Below are positions 25,297-34,817 of a stretch of DNA of 64,000 nt, piece after piece; position 1 is the first letter of the stretch, and each line of letters begins with the position of its first letter. Origin of the DNA: Pseudovibrio exalbescens DSM 16456 (lineage in GTDB: Bacteria; Pseudomonadota; Alphaproteobacteria; Rhizobiales; Stappiaceae). The DNA lies in assembly GCF_000422785.1 (NCBI RefSeq), contig NZ_AUGS01000011.1:82766-146765 (forward strand), written 5' to 3'. Both the position numbers and the translations under genes were made by a program. The notes under the pieces are model-generated. The model did not search any database, had not been told where the DNA came from, and worked only from the letters and a program-made list of their open reading frames with translations.

Positions 25297-26373
25297 TCAT
25301 GCTTTTGGTTGCATGGGTTTTGAAGCCGAGGGTGGGGATATGGTTGCAGCCGGCCCCACCGACTCGCCCTCTTGATAGTCATGGGGAAGTAGTCGTGTTG
25401 CAGCACACTCCTCCCCTTTCAACTGGCTGAGCACCAAAGCCGCAGCCTGTTCTCCCATCTCACGCGATGGCTGTACCACTGAGGCGAGAGATGGGGTTAT
25501 GAGAGAGCCGATGGCGATACCATCCACTCCGATTACCGAGACATCATCGGGTACCCGCACACGGCGGCGCCGTAGATCCTTGATGACTGCAATTGCCAGA
25601 AAATCATTGGAGCAGAACAAGCCCGTGGGCCCCTCTGGTGTGCCTACCCTCAAACTGTTCAGTGCGCTATGAACGTCTGCCGAAACAAAATCGACCTCAC
25701 AAATCCTTGGTGGGGCCAGCCCTGCTTCTGCCAGCGCACGTGCAAAGCCTTGCCGCCGTGCACGGCTGCGATCGGAAGCAGTAAAGTGGCCCGCTACCAT
25801 GGCCATGGATGTGTGTCCTAAGCTGATCAGCTTTCGGGCTACGTCATATCCAACCTGCTCATTGTCTACTGTCACCAGTGGTAGCGCGTCGCGTGTGGCA
25901 TCATTTTCCTGATTGAACACCAGTACAGTTGGTATCTTCGCTGTTTTGAGCAGAGCCAGACCTTCACATTGTGCGGGATTCGTCACGGTTAAAATGGCTG
26001 CATCTACCTGATGGTTGAGAAAGCTCTGAATGCTGTCCAGTTCCAGTTCTCGATCATATTCCGACACGGTAGCCAACAGCGTGTACCCCTGCGCTCGCGC
26101 GATGTCGTTGATGCCTGCGAAAATTTCCGCGAACACCGGATTGGAGAGTGAGGGAATGAGTACGCCAATATTGCGGGTGCGCCGTGTTTTCAGCGAGCGG
26201 CCTGCCGCAGACGGGCGGTACCCGAGAACCTCAACCGCCTTGAAGACCTTGGTGGCGACTTCTTCGCTTACCCGTCCCTCGGCCTTTCCGTTCAGGAGGC
26301 GCGAAACCGTGGCCACCGAGACACCGGCACGATTTGCTACATCCTTGATTGTGGGGGTGCCAGCCATTTTCAA
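25297..26373 (-). CDS. LacI-family transcriptional regulator of the importer operon
   Basis: The 358-aa product has a LacI-type headpiece, TIKDVANRAGVSVATVSRLLNGKAEGRVSEEV with the hinge helix at about residues 55-65, followed by a periplasmic-binding-protein-like effector domain (NIGVLIPSLSNPVFAEIFAGI; later VISVIGVDGIAIGS-type region). It lies first in the operon, 14 bp before the binding-protein gene, so it is co-transcribed with what it controls. An 18-bp palindrome 30 bp upstream is its likely operator. Confidence 0.9.
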   Translation of the reverse strand: MKMAGTPTIKDVANRAGVSVATVSRLLNGKAEGRVSEEVATKVFKAVEVLGYRPSAAGRSLKTRRTRNIGVLIPSLSNPVFAEIFAGINDIARAQGYTLLATVSEYDRELELDSIQSFLNHQVDAAILTVTNPAQCEGLALLKTAKIPTVLVFNQENDATRDALPLVTVDNEQVGYDVARKLISLGHTSMAMVAGHFTASDRSRARRQGFARALAEAGLAPPRICEVDFVSADVHSALNSLRVGTPEGPTGLFCSNDFLAIAVIKDLRRRRVRVPDDVSVIGVDGIAIGSLITPSLASVVQPSREMGEQAAALVLSQLKGEECAATRLLPHDYQEGESVGPAATISPPSASKPMQPKA

Positions 26374-26402
26374 ACCGCGTTGGTTAGTTGAGTATGGTCA
26401 TG

Positions 26403-26420
26403 AAGGTAAACGTTTACCTT
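26403..26420. promoter_or_regulatory. LacI-type operator palindrome
   Basis: AAGGTAAACGTTTACCTT is a perfect 18-bp palindrome with the central CG of LacI-family operators, 30 bp upstream of the LacI-type start. Autoregulation of the whole importer operon is expected. Confidence 0.7.
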
Positions 26421-26814
26421 TGCTGATCAAGTGAAGTTTTGATGACGCATTCGATCAGAAGCTTTCCTTGAGAAGCCCAGGTTGTGCACAGTTACATTAC
26501 CTAGGGGTTTTCTCTGCATAGCTCTGAATTGGAAGATTTTCGGAACCTACTCAACGGTATGTGTATCGTATAGATACACGTAAAAGAGGATTATCCTGAG
26601 ACTAAAACGATTAAGTGCGGGCAACGACGTATACCAATTTATTTTTCTATTTATGATTGAAATGAAAATATAAATAAATGTGATAATGGTGTCGTATAAT
26701 CAACTCATAATAGTTATAAACCAACAAAGAGCTTTATACTTCTATTAATAGTTTTTCTCTAGCTGCTAGTAAGATATTAGAGGCCTATTAGTCCCAAGAA
26801 GTCGGGTAGAATAC

Positions 26815-28809
26815 ATGTCACGTGCTCCGAACCAATCCCAAACTTCCGTCAGCTTTTTCAATAGTATACTGACCAAGGCATTGCTTGTCGCCCTTGCTTC
26901 AGTGTTTTTTGTTTTTGCTGCCTTCGCCTACTACAATGACGCGCTGCAGCGTTCATCAATTCAGAACGAGGTTTCCGCCTTTCTGGACAGTGTTACGGAA
27001 ACAACTGCTGACAGCATGGGAAACTGGCTCGAAGGCCGCATAATGCTGCTCAACTCCGTTTCGGAGACCATTGCAAAGCTCGAGCCAGGTCAAGACCCAG
27101 TCGATACGCTGAGCAAAGACTTCATGGTCAACAATTTTGATTTCAGCTACATGGGCACGTCTGCTGGCGAATTCTTAATGTGGCCAAAAGGCCCGGTTCC
27201 TGAAGGATTTGATCCGCGTGAGCGACCTTGGTACAAGGATGCGGCAAGTCACAACAATGCTGTTTTGACGGAACCTTACACGGCGACTGCAAATGGTGAA
27301 CTGACCATATCAGTGGCTGCGCCAGTAAAAGATACGGCGCCCGTTAGAGATACACGTGGACTGCTTGGCGTTGTTGGTGCCGATTTCACGATTACCACCA
27401 TTGTTGACACTCTGAAAGAAGCAAACTTGCAAGGCGCAGGTCATGCATTTCTTGTTTCCGAGAACGGCAAAATCCTCGTTCATAACGACACGGAACTGAT
27501 GGATAAGTCCTTGGCAGAGGTCTATCCGGAGAAAACGCCAGTTATCTCCGATGAGGTCTCGGAAGTTCCAGAGGGTGATCACATGGCTCTGGTGACCTTT
27601 CGCCATATCGATGGGCTTCCGGTTGACTGGTATGTCGCCCTGTCAATCAACAAGGAAATCGCATACGCCAATCTCACCCATTTCCGGATGTCCGCTGCTA
27701 TTGCAACGGTTCTTGCTGCTATTTTGATGGTCGTGGTGCTTGGGTTTGCTCTGACCAAACTTGTTGCAAAACCGGTTCGCAGCATCACTGAAGCTATGAC
27801 TGTTTTGGCTCAAGGAAATCATGACGTTGATATTGCCGGTGCTGGTCGGAAAGATGAAATCGGTCTGATGGCAAATGCTGTCCAGGTCTTCAAGGAAAAC
27901 GCGATTGAGCGGGAACGGCTGCGGGCACACCAGGAAGAAGAAGAGGCGGCGAAACTTCGGCGCGTAGAGAATGTTAATCAGTTGATCGGTGATTTTGATC
28001 AGTCCGTCACTGAGGTCTTGGAGACTATCGGTCGCTCCTCACATGATTTGGAAAAGACAGCTTCCCACCTGAACGCAACTGCAGAAGCTGGCAGTCAGAA
28101 TGCAGCAACTGTTGCAGCAGCGTCTGAAGAGGCTTCAACCAACGTTCGTTCTGTTGCAGCGGCTTCAGAAGAACTGGCGGCTTCTATCTCCGAGATTGCC
28201 CGCCAGGTTTCCAAATCTCGCGAAATTGCAGATCGAGCATCCGGCGCTGCGGAGCAGACCGACGAGACGGTGCAAAGCCTTGTTGCGACGACGGATCGAA
28301 TTAGCCAAATCGTCAGCCTGATTAGTGATATTGCTGAACAAACCAACCTTTTGGCTCTCAATGCAACCATAGAAGCGGCGCGGGCCGGCGAAATGGGTAA
28401 GGGCTTTGCCGTTGTCGCGTCTGAGGTAAAGTCTCTCGCCGATCAGACATCAAAAGCGACGGATGAGATTGCTACTCAGATTAACGCCATGCAGACGGTG
28501 TCCAATGAGGCGGCAACTGCAATTCGCGATATTGGTGGCGTGATCGGCGAGATAAATGCGATCTCCACAGAAATATCAGCGGCTGTTGATCAGCAAGGCG
28601 GGGCGACCCAGGAGATTGCCCACAACGTGAGCGAAGCGGCAAAGGGTACTCAAGAAGTTTCCGAAAGCACTGTTCTGGTCAAACAAGGTGCGGCCGATAC
28701 CGAGCAGAGTGCCGCGCAGGTTCTCTCCGCTGCAAATGACCTTTCCTCCAAATCTGTTACACTGCGCCAAACCGTTCAGCAGTTTGTTCAGGCAATCCGC
28801 ACAGCGTAA
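26815..28809 (+). CDS. Methyl-accepting chemotaxis protein, Cache-HAMP-MA
   Basis: The 664-aa chemoreceptor has TM1 at about residues 20-42, a periplasmic dCache domain (about 45-280, with the [12 protein letters not shown] motif), TM2 at 290-312, HAMP 312-365, and a methyl-accepting signalling region with the highly conserved hairpin tip ([19 protein letters not shown], from about residue 508). No CheR-binding pentapeptide is present at the C-terminus (ends FVQAIRTA). Cache domains commonly sense amino acids or organic acids. The 441-bp leader is AT-rich. A close paralog follows in tandem. Confidence 0.92.
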   Translation: MSRAPNQSQTSVSFFNSILTKALLVALASVFFVFAAFAYYNDALQRSSIQNEVSAFLDSVTETTADSMGNWLEGRIMLLNSVSETIAKLEPGQDPVDTLSKDFMVNNFDFSYMGTSAGEFLMWPKGPVPEGFDPRERPWYKDAASHNNAVLTEPYTATANGELTISVAAPVKDTAPVRDTRGLLGVVGADFTITTIVDTLKEANLQGAGHAFLVSENGKILVHNDTELMDKSLAEVYPEKTPVISDEVSEVPEGDHMALVTFRHIDGLPVDWYVALSINKEIAYANLTHFRMSAAIATVLAAILMVVVLGFALTKLVAKPVRSITEAMTVLAQGNHDVDIAGAGRKDEIGLMANAVQVFKENAIERERLRAHQEEEEAAKLRRVENVNQLIGDFDQSVTEVLETIGRSSHDLEKTASHLNATAEAGSQNAATVAAASEEASTNVRSVAAASEELAASISEIARQVSKSREIADRASGAAEQTDETVQSLVATTDRISQIVSLISDIAEQTNLLALNATIEAARAGEMGKGFAVVASEVKSLADQTSKATDEIATQINAMQTVSNEAATAIRDIGGVIGEINAISTEISAAVDQQGGATQEIAHNVSEAAKGTQEVSESTVLVKQGAADTEQSAAQVLSAANDLSSKSVTLRQTVQQFVQAIRTA

Positions 28810-28842
28810 CGCTCTGATTGGATTAGGAAAATTAAATGTTTT

Positions 28843-28873
28843 AAAGCCTCCGCTTTGGCGGGGGCTTTTTTTT
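28843..28873 (+). terminator. Rho-independent terminator after the first chemoreceptor gene
   Basis: AAGCCTCCGC, TTTG loop, GCGGGGGCTT, then a run of eight T. A textbook intrinsic terminator. Confidence 0.88.
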
Positions 28874-29114
28874 GTGCGGCTGCCCTTCCACCCATAAATA
28901 AACTGTACTTACCAATATAGTTCTACTGGATAGTGATGTAAGTTTACCTTATCGTTATTCTCTACTATTGCGATAGTAATCGACCCTTTTCGATGCGGAT
29001 TTTCAGGATTGATCCTTCGTTGGACATCGCAATACTTATCTATAAACAATTTAGTTAGAAATTTTCAGGGATACTTGGCTCAGGTTGATCACTTTTCAAA
29101 TTGGGGCCCATTCG

Positions 29115-31094
29115 ATGACGACGATGACAAGCGAAGCCAAGGCTTCCACGAGTTTCCTGAATAGTATTCTGGCGAAGATCCTTTTGGTTGCCATCACGGC
29201 GGTGTTTTTCGTTTTTGCTGTATTCGCGTTTTACAATGATGGCCTTCAAAGGAACTCGATTAGCAACGAGGTATCCAACCTTCTTGACAATGTCGGTCAA
29301 ACAACGGCCAACAGCATTAACAACTGGCTACAAGGCCGGATCATTCTGGCAGAAGCAATAGCCGAAAACGCGTCAAAACAAGCCGCTGGCGATCCGCCAG
29401 TTGCCGTCCTTCAACATAACTATGTTACAGATAATTTCCAGTACGCTTATGTTGGTTCAGAAGACGGCTCCTTTGACATCTGGCCCGCTTCCGAAATGCC
29501 CGAGGGGTATGATCCCCGTCAGCGTGTTTGGTATAAGGACGCCGCTCGGACTGGTGAAGCCATATTGACGGAGCCATACGTTGATGCATCGACGGGCGAC
29601 TTCGTTATCTCCGCAGCCGCGCCGATACTACAAGGTGCATCCTTGAAAGGCGTGTTGGGCGCGGACTTTAATATTGGCACCTTGGTCAACATGTTGAACA
29701 AAACGGACCTCAATGGCGCGGGCGAGGCGTTCCTCGTGTCTGCCGAAGGAAAGATCCTGGTCCACAAAGATCAAGCACTGGTTGATAAGACGCTTTCGGA
29801 TGCTTATCCATCCGGCGCACCTGCAATTTCCGCTCAAATGGCTGAAGTTGAGGCCGCAGATGGCAATGCAGAGCTGATTACGTTCCGCGAAATCGAAGGG
29901 CTTCCTGTTAAATGGTTCGTTGCCGTGTCCATGAACAAAGACAAGGCGTTTGCAAACCTCACACACTTCCGGACTTCAGCAGCCATCGCAGTCTTTCTTG
30001 CAGCGTTGCTGATGGTTGCTGTCCTGAGCTTCTTCTTGACCAGAATTGTCGCCAAGCCCATTCGTGCAATTACCTCTGCTATGGCTGGGTTGGCAGAGGG
30101 TGACAACAACGTGGAAATTGCCGGCGTCGGGCGTAAAGATGAAATTGGCGCTATGGCAGAGGCCGTGCTCGTTTTCAAGGAAAACGCAATTGAACGTGAG
30201 CGTCTGCGCGCACAGCAGGAAGAAGAGGAAGCAGCCAAACTCCGCCGTGTTGAACAGGTAAATTCCCTCATTGGTGAGTTTGACACAGTTGTAAGTGATG
30301 TTTTGGAAACCATCACGCAGTCGTCTTCCGATCTGGAAGCGACCGCCTCTCACCTGAATGCTACCGCGGAGTCCGGCAGCCAGAATGCGGCGACCGTTGC
30401 TGCAGCTTCTGAAGAAGCGTCAACAAATGTTCGTTCTGTTGCCGCAGCCTCGGAGGAACTCGCCGCTTCTATCTCGGAGATCGCTCGTCAGGTCAACAAG
30501 TCACGCGAAATTGCTGAACGTGCTTCCGGCGCTGCTGCTCAGACAGACGATACTGTGCAGAGTCTCGTATCCACGACGGATCGGATAAGCCAGATCGTCA
30601 GCTTGATCAGTGATATCGCGGCCCAGACAAATCTACTCGCATTGAATGCAACCATAGAAGCTGCACGGGCCGGAGAAATGGGCAAGGGATTTGCGGTTGT
30701 TGCCTCCGAGGTCAAATCACTTGCTGATCAGACTTCCAAGGCGACAGATGAAATTGCTACGCAGATCAACGCCATGCAAACTGTTTCAAATGAAGCCGCC
30801 ACGGCAATTCGTGACATTGGAGATGTGATCAGCGAGATCAACAGCATCTCCTACGAAATCTCTGCGGCTGTCGATCAACAGGGCAGTGCGACCCAAGAGA
30901 TTGCCCACAATGTCAGCGAAGCAGCAAAGGGCACTCAGGAAGTGTCTGAAAGCACCGTTCTTGTCAAACAAGGTGCTGCCGACACAGAGCAGAGCGCATC
31001 AAGAGTGTTTGGTGCGGCCAATGACTTGTCGAGCAAGTCCAATACTCTGCGGGAAACGGTACAAAACTTTGTACAGGCTATCCGCGTAGCTTAA
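29115..31094 (+). CDS. Methyl-accepting chemotaxis protein, Cache-HAMP-MA (tandem paralog)
   Basis: The 659-aa receptor has the same architecture as the gene upstream. The HAMP and signalling domains are nearly identical, while the periplasmic Cache domain (about 45-280; [12 protein letters not shown] motif retained) is much more divergent, so the pair probably senses different ligands through one signalling path. ATG 29115 is preferred over 29085 since it aligns with the upstream paralog's start. The C-terminus ends FVQAIRVA, again without a CheR-binding tail. Confidence 0.92.
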   Translation: MTTMTSEAKASTSFLNSILAKILLVAITAVFFVFAVFAFYNDGLQRNSISNEVSNLLDNVGQTTANSINNWLQGRIILAEAIAENASKQAAGDPPVAVLQHNYVTDNFQYAYVGSEDGSFDIWPASEMPEGYDPRQRVWYKDAARTGEAILTEPYVDASTGDFVISAAAPILQGASLKGVLGADFNIGTLVNMLNKTDLNGAGEAFLVSAEGKILVHKDQALVDKTLSDAYPSGAPAISAQMAEVEAADGNAELITFREIEGLPVKWFVAVSMNKDKAFANLTHFRTSAAIAVFLAALLMVAVLSFFLTRIVAKPIRAITSAMAGLAEGDNNVEIAGVGRKDEIGAMAEAVLVFKENAIERERLRAQQEEEEAAKLRRVEQVNSLIGEFDTVVSDVLETITQSSSDLEATASHLNATAESGSQNAATVAAASEEASTNVRSVAAASEELAASISEIARQVNKSREIAERASGAAAQTDDTVQSLVSTTDRISQIVSLISDIAAQTNLLALNATIEAARAGEMGKGFAVVASEVKSLADQTSKATDEIATQINAMQTVSNEAATAIRDIGDVISEINSISYEISAAVDQQGSATQEIAHNVSEAAKGTQEVSESTVLVKQGAADTEQSASRVFGAANDLSSKSNTLRETVQNFVQAIRVA

Positions 31095-31119
31095 CCCTCC
31101 CCTCCCGAGCAACCTTCAC

Positions 31120-31147
31120 GGCCTCCAACCTACGTTGGGGGCCTTTT
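31120..31147 (+). terminator. Terminator after the second chemoreceptor gene
   Basis: GGCCTCCAAC and GTTGGGGGCC form a stem around CTAC, followed by TTTTCTATT. Confidence 0.78.
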
Positions 31148-31163
31148 CTATTGCCCCGCCCGT

Positions 31164-31652
31164 TCAGTCCACCAGAGCAGAGTTATAAGCCACCGACGCA
31201 ACTGCCATGTCAAATGCAATAAGCTTGTAAATTGCAGCATGTGCGGCAAGGGCAGTTCCCCTGTCGACTTCCGAATGGTTATCCAGTGCTCTGCGGAACA
31301 TATCGCCAAGAACCAGATAGCTATTGATGTACCAATCAAAGGGAAGGTCGATTTCCCGGTGTTTGAGTGCAGTATTGATGGTGGAGTTGATGTAGTCGGT
31401 ATCAAGTTGGCCGGTTAAAAGCAGCTTCCAGTGGCGCGATTGTTTGCTGATCAACGGTCCGCGGCGGCCTCTTGTTTTGTTTCCAAGGTGCTCGACCGCG
31501 TCGGTCCGATCATAAAATGCCTGTAAGATGCTGCTAAGTTCCGGCTCCAGAACTGGCCAAATGCGCCTGGCATCTCTTATGGTTTCGGCGTCGATCTCGA
31601 GAAAGTCGCGATATTGAGGTATCACGGTTCTTAAAGGGCTATGTAAGTCCAT
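31164..31652 (-). CDS. Stand-alone protoglobin (globin-coupled-sensor type heme domain)
   Basis: The 162-aa product consists of only the sensor-globin domain found in HemAT and DosC-like proteins, with no kinase, cyclase or methyl-accepting output. The proximal heme ligand is expected at His98 in KHREIDLPFDWY, where His-to-Trp spacing (nine residues) matches HemAT. It could bind O2, CO or NO and act through a partner. It is convergent with two chemoreceptor genes and followed upstream by a paralog on the same strand. Confidence 0.85.
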   Translation of the reverse strand: MDLHSPLRTVIPQYRDFLEIDAETIRDARRIWPVLEPELSSILQAFYDRTDAVEHLGNKTRGRRGPLISKQSRHWKLLLTGQLDTDYINSTINTALKHREIDLPFDWYINSYLVLGDMFRRALDNHSEVDRGTALAAHAAIYKLIAFDMAVASVAYNSALVD

Positions 31653-31889
31653 TAGCTATGAAAACTCAGGAATCATTTGAGATATATTAGAATTTTAGCA
31701 GCGGTTTAAATGAAATCCAACGCAATAGTAGGACAGTATGTCTTAAGGTGCTGAAAAATATAGCACTTCCTTTTCTCATGAAATCATGAAGAACGGTAAG
31801 GCTTTCCAATCATGTTTGATAGGCGGTGAAGAAGCTTGGGCGGATGCGTTGGTTTTAAACGTTGAAGGGTTTGTGACCAGACCGAGATT

Positions 31890-32378
31890 TCAGTCCAACA
31901 AAGCTGCTGTGTAAGCCGTGGAGGCAATTGAAATGTCAACTGCGACGAGCTTTAAAACTGCATTGTTTAAACTGAGTACGTCGCTTTCAGACAAATTCGG
32001 ATGAGACTTTAGTCTCTGTCCAATGATCTCTGCAATAGCCATAGAACTGGCAATGTACCATCCCAATGGCAGCTGACGTTCGCGAAACGAGAGCGCAAAC
32101 CGCATTGCTGTTTGAACATATTGCTCCCCTAACCGGTCAGTTAAAAGAAGGCATGTTTTTTCCTTCTGAAGCTTCATGAGCTTTCGCAGTTCTTCTTCTG
32201 ATCGCGACTGCAGACCGGGGACTTCAGCAGCTCGAGAATGGAACTGCCGCAGAATGCCTTCCATTTCAGGTTCAAGACAGCGCCAAGCTCTTTCCGCCAC
32301 TGCCATTGTGTCGGCATTGATCTGAAGAAACGTTTCAACGTTGGCCAAAACGCTATCAAGGGACTTGTAGTGCTGCAT
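31890..32378 (-). CDS. Protoglobin paralog lacking the proximal His
   Basis: The 162-aa globin-sensor domain is aligned end to end with the neighbour (LEPEMEGILRQF, LPLGWYIASS). The residue at the proximal ligand position is Phe98 (ALSFRERQLPLGWY) instead of His98, checked in the DNA as codon TTT. Canonical heme binding is therefore unlikely unless another residue serves. ATG 32378 gives the same length as the paralog. An in-frame TTG at 32402 would add eight residues. A 237-bp gap without features separates the two. Confidence 0.8.
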   Translation of the reverse strand: MQHYKSLDSVLANVETFLQINADTMAVAERAWRCLEPEMEGILRQFHSRAAEVPGLQSRSEEELRKLMKLQKEKTCLLLTDRLGEQYVQTAMRFALSFRERQLPLGWYIASSMAIAEIIGQRLKSHPNLSESDVLSLNNAVLKLVAVDISIASTAYTAALLD

Positions 32379-32576
32379 GATGCATTCAATTTGCAAACTC
32401 AACTAAAAATTGAGATAGCAACTCATGTTTCAAATGACAAGGGCTCAAGATATGCAGCATACGTACAGAGGATTTGAGAACCGCTGAGGTGTATCGGGGT
32501 TCAGCGCATCTCATTGTATTTAATCGAAACGCGGCCGTGTGGTCGGGATGACCGCCCCTTTTGAAGACTGTGGATA

Positions 32577-32601
32577 CCGGCGCCATGATGAACGGCGCCG
32601 G
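32577..32601 (-). terminator. Hairpin after the oxygenase gene
   Basis: CCGGCGCC and GGCGCCGG arms lie 11-36 bp beyond the stop codon of the minus-strand oxygenase. There is no strong U-run. Confidence 0.5.
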
Positions 32602-32612
32602 CAATACGCGAT

Positions 32613-33716
32613 TTAGCGTGACAGAACTCGCAAACGACTATCAAAGTCACCGCGATCGACGTAGCAGCCATGGAGGTGGCGATAGCCGGTAGACGGATCG
32701 AACGCTTCGCGTCCATGAAGGGCGCGGCGATTATCGAACACAACCATTTCTCCAGCACGTAATGCCAATGAAAGCACGAAGCTCGGATCACGCGTTTTTG
32801 TCATGAACGCTCGATAGGCTCGGTAATAGTCCGCCATGATGTCGCTAGGCAGATCGAAAATGTCTGCAATATGGGCGTTGTAACAGACCTCGGAGACCTG
32901 CCGATCTTCGCGAAGCGTAATCACACATTGACGCCGTCGGATGTCGTGGTGTTGATCGTGGAACCGAAAAGGGATGGAGACCGAACTCAGTAGGTGAAAT
33001 GCTTCGGGATCCGTAGTTCGCAAATCTTCGGCGATTGCCACGCCATCTGCGAAGATGGATCCACCCCCAACGGCATTATTACCCAGACAATGTAGGAACT
33101 GAAAGCCAGGTGGAAGCTCCTGATTGGGTAAATCCGTATGCAATGGCAAGGCGTCAGAAGTATAAGCCAGATTGTTAGGGTTTGGTTTTGACTTGACCTG
33201 AAACGTCCTCCCAAAGTTGGTTTCACGAAGAAAAGCGATGCGCCGCGCTACGGCCATGCCGGCTTCCGGATCACCATTAAGGCCTTCAACGATCGAAAGG
33301 CCAAAGCGTTTCGTGTCTCGCATCCAATTGGCGAGCGCTAGATCGTTCTCCATAATAATGCGGGCATTGGCACGTGGCACGCCATCTGCCCCCAAACTGG
33401 CGTCCCAAGTTTGCGCCTGAATATCGGCGGGATCACACCGTGTTTGGCCGGGGCGATGGGCCTCCAACCAGGCTAGATCAAATACACTAACATGGTCGCC
33501 CCAGTCGACGGTCAGTACTCCTGCTTCAAGTGTTACCTTTTGGGGTTCAATGTCTAGTGCGACAGAAAGAAGGTCGAACGACCGTTCTTGTGTATGTTCA
33601 TGAAAGCCACTGGGACAATTATCTCTCAGCCAGATGTATGGCAATCTAATTTCCTGGCCGCCGTCGTCCAACAGGCATACAGCGCCCTGCTGCTTGCTCA
33701 TTTGGGCAAGTTTCAT
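32613..33716 (-). CDS. Gamma-butyrobetaine hydroxylase-like 2-oxoglutarate/Fe(II) dioxygenase
   Basis: The 367-aa product has the two-part layout of gamma-butyrobetaine/trimethyllysine hydroxylases: an N-terminal DUF971-like domain (IRLPYIWLRDNCPS near residues 23-36) and a TauD-type double-stranded beta-helix. The Fe triad is HTD (His193, Asp195) with a distal His in GYRHLHG (near 347). The cofactor-binding Arg is likely in the same C-terminal region. Such enzymes make carnitine from gamma-butyrobetaine; a related betaine substrate is possible. ATG 33716 follows GGAGCG. A 31-codon ORF lies 32 bp upstream on the same strand. Confidence 0.85.
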   Translation of the reverse strand: MKLAQMSKQQGAVCLLDDGGQEIRLPYIWLRDNCPSGFHEHTQERSFDLLSVALDIEPQKVTLEAGVLTVDWGDHVSVFDLAWLEAHRPGQTRCDPADIQAQTWDASLGADGVPRANARIIMENDLALANWMRDTKRFGLSIVEGLNGDPEAGMAVARRIAFLRETNFGRTFQVKSKPNPNNLAYTSDALPLHTDLPNQELPPGFQFLHCLGNNAVGGGSIFADGVAIAEDLRTTDPEAFHLLSSVSIPFRFHDQHHDIRRRQCVITLREDRQVSEVCYNAHIADIFDLPSDIMADYYRAYRAFMTKTRDPSFVLSLALRAGEMVVFDNRRALHGREAFDPSTGYRHLHGCYVDRGDFDSRLRVLSR

Positions 33717-33748
33717 TGTTCGCTCCGAATAGAAATTATCTATGAGTT

Positions 33749-33844
33749 TTACATGTGGTCGTATTCGGAAGAATAAGGAGGCGGCCACCAGTCATGTGCT
33801 TTGGCATAGGGCGAGCCAAAGTTTCGGCCCGGAATGTCAAACAT
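33749..33844 (-). CDS. Candidate 31-residue peptide upstream of the oxygenase
   Basis: ATG 33844 follows AAGGAG with 6 nt spacing, one of the best ribosome sites in the region. The frame runs 31 codons to TAA and ends 32 bp before the oxygenase start. The peptide is rich in aromatic residues and proline: it opens MFDIPGRNFGSPY and carries HDWWPPPYSSEYDHM. No signal peptide, membrane helix or known motif is seen. It may be a small protein partner, a leader peptide, or a precursor peptide. I do not recognise it. Confidence 0.45.
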   Translation of the reverse strand: MFDIPGRNFGSPYAKAHDWWPPPYSSEYDHM

Positions 33845-34278
33845 GACTGCTCCTTGTGTTGCCAACGGGTGAAGTGTTGATTGCTTATATGCGCGTAGGA
33901 TCACGTAGTTGCGTGGCAAACGCAATAGAGCCTATGGAATTTCATATGGTCTTGGTGACAAACGAGAGCGTGAAAGGGTTTCATCGGCGGATGGCAGCTG
34001 ATTTGTGCCACGGATGCCAATGGGTCTCGCAATACCGCACCGTTTTCACAAAAGCCATCAACGAACGCGTTCCGATCGGAATATGGCAAAAACGTGCGCT
34101 TTTTGATTCTCGGATCTCCAACTGTCTAACCTTTTGATGTTTCGGCCGCTTTGCGTCGTCTCGGCAAAATCTGATAGGTACGAAGATATTTCAGCCTTTG
34201 CAGTGATCATAAAAAATTTCCTTTTTGATAGAAGCACATAGGTAACGACCCGCATCATTTTCTGATATATAAGCAGGA
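33845..34278. other. Intergenic stretch between the oxygenase and ribose operons
   Basis: There are short frames on both strands (plus 33856-34137; minus 33901-34089) with neither ribosome sites nor recognisable motifs. The stretch probably holds divergent promoters: a TATAAG-like element on the minus strand near 33890, and AT-rich sequence before the ribose operator. Confidence 0.35.
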
Positions 34279-34298
34279 AAACGATTGCGCAAACGTTT
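34279..34298. promoter_or_regulatory. RbsR-type operator upstream of the ribose operon
   Basis: AAACG-A-TTGCGCAA-A-CGTTT is a near-perfect 20-bp palindrome, 60 bp before rbsD. It fits a LacI-family site and the LacI-type regulator encoded within the operon. Confidence 0.6.
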
Positions 34299-34358
34299 TT
34301 CTTGCCGTTACAGTGTTCCCAAGATGATGGATCATCCAAGCCAGTTGGGAGAGGCCTC

Positions 34359-34778
34359 ATGAGAAAGAGCGTTCTTCAAAACGCACCGATATCAGACATA
34401 ATTTCACGCATGGGCCATGGAGATGGCCTGTGTTTAGGTGATGCCGGGCTGCCAGTTCCTCCTGAAACGAGGCGTATTGATCTGGCGGTTCGGCGTAATT
34501 TGCCGAAAATGCTGGATGTCGCGCAGACCATTGGTGAGGAGCTCCAGATTGAAAGCGTGTTGATCGCAGATGAGTTGCCCGAACAACAACCGGCTTACCA
34601 TCAGAGCGTCCTTGCGTTGATCAAAGATATCGAAACGGCACAGGGCACGCGAATTGACGTTCGCTCCGTACCTCATGTGGATTTCAAAAAGGCAACGGCT
34701 TCGTGCAAGGCCATTGTTCGCACGGGCGAATGCACCCCATTTGCGAACGTGATCTTTTACGCTGGCGTCGCTTTTTGA
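34359..34778 (+). CDS. rbsD: D-ribose pyranase
   Basis: The 139-aa product has exactly the length of E. coli RbsD. His20 in SRMGHGD and Asp28 in CLGDAG occupy the catalytic positions. It interconverts the beta-pyranose and furanose forms of ribose so that ribokinase can act. ATG 34359 has GGGAGAGG before it; the longer frame from 34302 lacks a site. It is the first gene of rbsDACB, 39 bp before rbsA. Confidence 0.93.
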   Translation: MRKSVLQNAPISDIISRMGHGDGLCLGDAGLPVPPETRRIDLAVRRNLPKMLDVAQTIGEELQIESVLIADELPEQQPAYHQSVLALIKDIETAQGTRIDVRSVPHVDFKKATASCKAIVRTGECTPFANVIFYAGVAF

Positions 34779-34817
34779 TCCGACAAACCTTTTGCAGCCT
34801 TGGGAGGGTAAGCAACA

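Noticed and set aside
33856..34137. 93-codon plus-strand frame before the ribose operon
   Set aside because: No ribosome site or motif, and it overlaps the probable promoter of the oxygenase unit on the other strand.
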